The translations under genes were made by a program, and so were the position numbers. 64,000 nt of DNA from [Zimmermannella] faecalis ATCC 13722 (GTDB taxonomy: Bacteria > Actinomycetota > Actinomycetes > Actinomycetales > Microbacteriaceae), in NCBI RefSeq assembly GCF_000381765.1, contig NZ_KB907074.1:1-64000 (forward strand), given 5' to 3'. Positions 60,056-64,000 of this stretch are shown here, piece by piece. The notes under the pieces were generated by a model that had not been told where the DNA came from, ran no database searches, and saw nothing but the letters and a program-made list of their open reading frames with translations. The stretch's first letter is position 1; every line of letters starts with the position of its first letter.

Positions 60056-62272
60056 ATGATCCGCTATGACGAAGTGAAGAATCTCGAGGGCGAACAGGCC
60101 GAGCGAGTCAGCGCCCTCATCGACCGCAGCTCCGAGATCTGGGATATGCCGGAGGACCTCGGCAAGATCGAGGCCTGGGAGCAGCAGGCGGCCGACTGTG
60201 AGGCCGAGGGCGTGCCGCACCTCGCGGCGAGCGCCCGCTTCGGCCAGTACACGACGTACCTGCTCGGCGGCCTGCCGAACGAGGCGCTCGAAGCCTACGC
60301 ACGCCTCATGCAGATCATCGCGCGCTACGGCGACCACATTCACCCCGAGAACCTCGAGCGGTTCCTCGGCTCCGTGAGCTCGCTCGCCGACACGCTCGTC
60401 GACGACCCGAGGGTGCCGCTCGAGCGCATCGAGCGGGTCATCGGCCTCGTCGAGGAGACGACGAAGGCCCGCGGGCTGAACCTCGCCGACATCTGGCTGG
60501 CGCAAGCGGTGCTTGCCGCCGAGAAGGGCGACGCCACGGCGACCTTCGACTGGCTCGACCGGTGGCACGCGGCCGGCAGTGAGGGCTGGACGCTCGACTA
60601 CCTTCCGACGACGCAGATCGAGACCGCGATCGTCATGCGCGTCGACCCGGCCCGCGCGCTTCAGCTGCTCGAGGAGCGGTTCGCACGGCTCGGTGTTCGC
60701 CCCGGCCCGCTTGACCCGAACCATCCCGAGGTCGACGAGCTGGCCGGGCTGCGCGCTCGCCTCGCACTGCTCTATGCGCGCGTCGGCCGCCGCGACGTTG
60801 CCGCGACGATCGGCGGCGAACTTCGCGAGCAGTTCGGCGGCGACTGGATGATTCGCAACATCGTCGTCGACGACGCGCTCACGGCGCTCGAGGCCTTCCC
60901 CGAGGACGCGCAGGCCGGCGCCGACTGGACCCTCTCGCAGCTGCTGTACGACGGCTCCGACTGGAGCAACGTCGCGGCCGCGGCCCGCACGCGCCTGCTC
61001 GCCGAGCCCGAGGGCGAAGAAGGGGAGCTGCTCAGGGCCGTCGCGCTCGAGGGCGCCCGCCGAAGCGACGAGCGGTCGGGCAGCGACGTGTCGACCCGCG
61101 AGGTCACCGAGTTCTGGTTCGCCGGTCTGCCCGAGGGTCCGCGGCCCGCCGTGCTCGACGACGCCGAGGTCTGGGACGACCCCGAGGAGCGTGCCCTCGC
61201 GATTCTCAAGGCCGGCTGGTTCCCGCGTCACGCCGACGGCGTGACCCTCGAAGACTCGCCCATCGCGCTGAAGGACCGCTTCGTTGAGGTGAGCACGCGG
61301 CCGATGGCGATCATCGAGGCGGCCTCGAGCGAGGAGGCTGACGCCCTCACCGAGGAAATCTACGCGCGTGCAAACGACGTTCACCTCACGTCGGCGACGT
61401 TCGGGGCCCGCCTATTCCGCGCGCTCTACGCGGGCACGCACGGCGACTTTGTCGGCGCGGTCGAGCACTACGCCGTCGCGCAAGAGGAACTCAGCCGCAC
61501 CCACGCCACCGTGCAGCAGGGCCTGCTCGACTCGTCGTTTGCCGTGTATCCGACCATCGTCGAGCTCGGGATGTGCGAGCCGAAGATCTCGCTTGATCGG
61601 ATCTCGCAGCTCATGTACGTCGAACACGAGCTGCGCGAGCGCCTCGACGCACCGACCGTGCACCTCGCGGTCGCGCAGGCGGTCGTCGCCTCGTACCTCG
61701 GCGATGCCGCCCGACTGCAGACGCTCGCTGGCGAGGTGACGACCCGCGCCGAGGCCGAACGCGACGACACCGATCAGTACGAGTCGCTGCTGCAGCTCGT
61801 GCGCCTGGCCGAGCCGTACGCGCCGCAGTACGCGGCGACGCTCGCGCGGGCCGTGTTCGACGAGACCACGAACCCCGAGCAGCAGCGCGCCGCGCTCGCG
61901 TGGACCGCGTGGTTCCTGCGCGGCGAACAGGACATCAGCCGCGACGTGCTCGACGAGCTCGAGTCGATCGACCGCGACGTCGAGTCGTTCGGCAACGTGC
62001 CCGGCTGGGTGCTGCTCGAGAGCCTGCTCCAGCACCCCGAGGCGCGCTCGTGGGCGATCGACGCGGTCGAGTCGAACATCGACAACGGCGTGAAGGAAGA
62101 ACTCGCGACCTACGCGGTCATCGCCCGCGCCCTCGGCGGCTACCAAATTGACCCTGAGCGCGCGGACTCGCTGCGCGCCGAGGTGCTCAGCATCGCGAGC
62201 GAGCTCGACGCCCGCAACGGCAACACGTACCAGAGCACGATGCTGCGCGGCCGCTGGCTCGGCAACGCCTAG
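60056..62272 (+). CDS. 738-residue helical-repeat protein paired with HSP90-like gene
   Basis: Almost all helix, with many TPR-like pairs (LGGLPNEALEAYARLMQII, ALQLLEERFARLG, RARLALLYARVGRRD, GAVEHYAVAQEELSR). A disordered acidic patch (AEPEGEEGELL) lies near residue 325. No catalytic motif or membrane segment. ATG start 7 bases after the HSP90-like stop. Such large TPR proteins next to HSP90 genes are known to me in other actinobacteria, without an assigned function. Co-chaperone or client adaptor is the natural guess. Confidence 0.85.
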   Translation: MIRYDEVKNLEGEQAERVSALIDRSSEIWDMPEDLGKIEAWEQQAADCEAEGVPHLAASARFGQYTTYLLGGLPNEALEAYARLMQIIARYGDHIHPENLERFLGSVSSLADTLVDDPRVPLERIERVIGLVEETTKARGLNLADIWLAQAVLAAEKGDATATFDWLDRWHAAGSEGWTLDYLPTTQIETAIVMRVDPARALQLLEERFARLGVRPGPLDPNHPEVDELAGLRARLALLYARVGRRDVAATIGGELREQFGGDWMIRNIVVDDALTALEAFPEDAQAGADWTLSQLLYDGSDWSNVAAAARTRLLAEPEGEEGELLRAVALEGARRSDERSGSDVSTREVTEFWFAGLPEGPRPAVLDDAEVWDDPEERALAILKAGWFPRHADGVTLEDSPIALKDRFVEVSTRPMAIIEAASSEEADALTEEIYARANDVHLTSATFGARLFRALYAGTHGDFVGAVEHYAVAQEELSRTHATVQQGLLDSSFAVYPTIVELGMCEPKISLDRISQLMYVEHELRERLDAPTVHLAVAQAVVASYLGDAARLQTLAGEVTTRAEAERDDTDQYESLLQLVRLAEPYAPQYAATLARAVFDETTNPEQQRAALAWTAWFLRGEQDISRDVLDELESIDRDVESFGNVPGWVLLESLLQHPEARSWAIDAVESNIDNGVKEELATYAVIARALGGYQIDPERADSLRAEVLSIASELDARNGNTYQSTMLRGRWLGNA

Positions 62273-62284
62273 CGACGCTGCGAC

Positions 62285-62330
62285 GACGCGAAGCTGCGTA
62301 TCCGGCCCACCGGATACGCAGCTTCGCGTC
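62285..62330 (+). terminator. 21-bp hairpin after the HSP90-TPR operon
   Basis: Perfect 21-bp stem (62285-62305 with 62310-62330) and the four-base loop CCCA. No T-run follows, so termination efficiency is uncertain. Confidence 0.65.
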
Positions 62331-62355
62331 AATTGCGTATTCGTAAGATATGCGC

Positions 62356-62433
62356 ATGGAAGATTCTCCCGGGCATAGTCCGAAGCTCACCCCACCACCG
62401 TCACAGCGGACGAATCAGCGGGGTGAGCGATGA
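62356..62433 (+). CDS. 25-residue leaderless upstream ORF coupled to CNNM gene
   Basis: TAAGAT (62344-62349) lies 6 bases before ATG 62356, as in the other leaderless genes here. The 26-codon frame begins MEDSPGHSPK, ends NQRGER, and its stop overlaps the CNNM start (ATGA at 62430). It probably serves to load ribosomes for the downstream gene, which has a GGGGTGAG Shine-Dalgarno of its own. Confidence 0.4.
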   Translation: MEDSPGHSPKLTPPPSQRTNQRGER

Positions 62434-63842
62434 ACACCGAACTCTGGGGCATCCTCGCCGGCGTGCTCCTCACCCTCGGAACCGGCGTCTTCGTCGCATC
62501 CGAGTTCTCCCTCGTCAACCTTGACCGGCCCGACCTCGAGCGCCGCCGCAGCCGCGGCGAGAAGCGCCTGACGCCGACCATCAACGCGCTGCGCGTCACG
62601 TCGACCCACCTCTCATCGGCGCAGCTCGGCATCACGCTCACGACCCTGCTCGCCGGGTACACGTTCGAGCCCGCGATCAGCTCGCTGCTGCGCGACCCGC
62701 TCGCCTCGCTCGGCGTCACGGGCGGCGGCGCGGCGGCGGTCGGCGCGATTGTCGCGATCGTCATCGCGACACTGTTCTCGATGATCTTCGGCGAGCTGAT
62801 CCCGAAGAACTTCGCCCTCGCCGTGCCGCTCGCGACCGCGAAGATCGTCGCGCCGCTGCAGATCGGCTTCACCTGGTTCTTCAAACCCGTCGTGCTGCTG
62901 TTCAACGGCACGGCGAACGCGGTGATCCGCGCGGTCGGCATCGAGCCGAAAGAAGAACTCTCGGGCGCCCGCAGTGCCGAAGAGCTGAGCTTTCTCATTC
63001 GCCGCTCGGCGCTCCAGGGCACGCTCGACCACGATGACGCCGCCATGCTCCACCGCACGCTGACGTTCTCGGAGCGCACCGCCGAGTCGGTCATGACCCC
63101 GCGCGTGCGCATGCTCGCGCTCGCGGGCGACGCGACGGCGGCGGATGTGGTGGCCGAGGCCGAGCGCACGGGCCACTCGCGCTTCCCGCTCGCCGGCCGC
63201 GACAGTGACGACATCCTCGGCATCGTGCACGTGAAGGCCGCGTACGGCGTGCCCTTCGAAGACCGCGACACGACCGCCGCCGCGAGCATCGCGACGCCGC
63301 CCCTGCTCGTGCCCGAGTCGGCCGGCGTCGGCCAGCTGCTCGGCACCCTCCGCGGCCGCGGCTATCAGATCGCGGTCGTCGTCGACGAGCACGGCGGCAC
63401 CGCCGGCATCGTCACGCTCGAAGACCTCGTCGAAGAGCTCGTCGGCGAACTCCGCGACGAGCACGACGCCCCGGCCCCCGCGCACGACGGCGTAAGCCGC
63501 GGCACCGAGACGATTCTCTTCAGCGCGGCCCTCCGCCCCGACGAGCTCTGGGAGCGCGCCGGCGTGCGCGTGCCCGAGAGCGACGACTACGAGACCGTCG
63601 CGGGCTTCGTGCTCGAGACACTCGGGCGCATCCCTTCGGTCGGTGATGACGTCGAGACCGAACACGGGCGCCTGCGCGTCGAGCGCATGGTCGGCCCGCG
63701 CATCGACCGCCTGCGCTACCTGCCGCGCGACCGCGACACCGACCCCGCCTTCGCCGGCGGCACCCGCGAACGCCTGCTCGACGACTTCGGCGAGCACGCC
63801 ACGAGAGCCGACCGCCACGAACACGAGGAGGAAACCCGATGA
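62430..63842 (+). CDS. CNNM/CorC-type membrane protein with CBS domains
   Basis: 470 residues. DUF21 (CNNM) membrane domain at 1-190 (ILAGVLLTLGTGVFVASEFSL, VGAIVAIVIATLFSMIFGELIPKN quoted in part), two CBS domains (about 205-340: VMTPRVRMLALAGDATAADVV, VVVDEHGGTAGIVTLEDLVEE), and a C-terminal CorC/HlyC transporter-associated domain. Likely magnesium or other divalent cation efflux. Followed by a second copy with ATGA overlap. Confidence 0.92.
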   Translation: MNTELWGILAGVLLTLGTGVFVASEFSLVNLDRPDLERRRSRGEKRLTPTINALRVTSTHLSSAQLGITLTTLLAGYTFEPAISSLLRDPLASLGVTGGGAAAVGAIVAIVIATLFSMIFGELIPKNFALAVPLATAKIVAPLQIGFTWFFKPVVLLFNGTANAVIRAVGIEPKEELSGARSAEELSFLIRRSALQGTLDHDDAAMLHRTLTFSERTAESVMTPRVRMLALAGDATAADVVAEAERTGHSRFPLAGRDSDDILGIVHVKAAYGVPFEDRDTTAAASIATPPLLVPESAGVGQLLGTLRGRGYQIAVVVDEHGGTAGIVTLEDLVEELVGELRDEHDAPAPAHDGVSRGTETILFSAALRPDELWERAGVRVPESDDYETVAGFVLETLGRIPSVGDDVETEHGRLRVERMVGPRIDRLRYLPRDRDTDPAFAGGTRERLLDDFGEHATRADRHEHEEETR

Positions 63843-64000
63843 GCGAGTACCTCCCCGGCATCATCTGGCTGTTCGTGCTGTTGATCGTCAACGCGTTCTT
63901 CGTGGGCGCCGAGTTCGCGGTGATCTCAGCCCGCCGCTCGCAGATCGAGCCCCGCGCCGCGCAGGGCAACCGCGCGGCGAAAACCACGCTCTGGGCGATG
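63839..64000 (+). CDS. second CNNM/DUF21 membrane protein (3' partial)
   Basis: ATG 63839 overlaps the first CNNM gene stop. The 54 residues in the window begin MSEYLPGIIWLFVLL and continue with VNAFFVGAEFAVISARRSQIE, the DUF21 opening. The gene runs off the window. Tandem CNNM genes are common in actinobacteria, and the two proteins may form a heterodimer. Confidence 0.88.
   Translation, partial: MSEYLPGIIWLFVLLIVNAFFVGAEFAVISARRSQIEPRAAQGNRAAKTTLWAM

Overview
The window is high-GC chromosomal DNA from an actinobacterium, most likely a member of the Micrococcales close to Microbacteriaceae. The basis is the conserved order tlyA-nadK-recN-pyrG-nudix-xerD-parA-scpA-scpB-rluB-tyrA-cmk-der, the long actinobacterial GAPDH, frequent GTG starts, and many leaderless-type promoters (TANNNT 6-8 bases before the start codon). 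Genus assignment is inference.

Layout. 1-17550: a tightly packed housekeeping block on the + strand (tail of a TPR-like gene, HAD phosphatase, rRNA methylase, NAD kinase, RecN, CTP synthase, ADP-ribose pyrophosphatase, XerD, ParA, condensin subunits ScpA/ScpB, pseudouridine synthase, TyrA, Cmk, Der). Most neighbours overlap by 1-14 bases, so translational coupling is the rule. 17570-22897: GAPDH between two strong terminators, two GNAT acetyltransferases, an actinobacterial protein of uncertain function and a HAD phosphatase. 23105-27132 (minus): a fructose PTS operon, fruR-fruK-fruA.

27262-42066: a tRNA-Pro(GGG) gene is the integration site of a 14.7-kb integrative element, bounded by 35-bp identical att repeats. 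It has an excisionase-like protein and a tyrosine integrase next to the tRNA. Its cargo is a six-gene operon: HTH protein, type III-like adenine methyltransferase, type III-like helicase, SNF2-type helicase, a four-part GNAT/PIN/GNAT-like/PUA-like protein, and an ASCH protein. A second small cassette follows (winged-helix protein + DUF3800 protein). I read the first operon as a composite restriction/defence system that I cannot match to a named one.

42067-46166: the right flank is disturbed, with a gene remnant, an IS3-family insertion sequence, a truncated Lrp/AsnC gene, and a MazG-like + GIY-YIG/DUF2075 helicase gene pair. 46227-64000: ordinary accessory and transport functions (MFS exporter, TetR-controlled DUF4386 protein, ChrA, UgpABEC-like ABC transporter, ArsR-type regulator pair, GH114 lipoprotein, CNNM/CorC membrane proteins). 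Two features there stand out: a PheS-related ligase gene behind a structured leader with an upstream peptide and a sequestered ribosome binding site, and an HSP90-like protein paired with a 738-residue helical-repeat protein.

No rRNA genes, CRISPR arrays or replication origins were seen.
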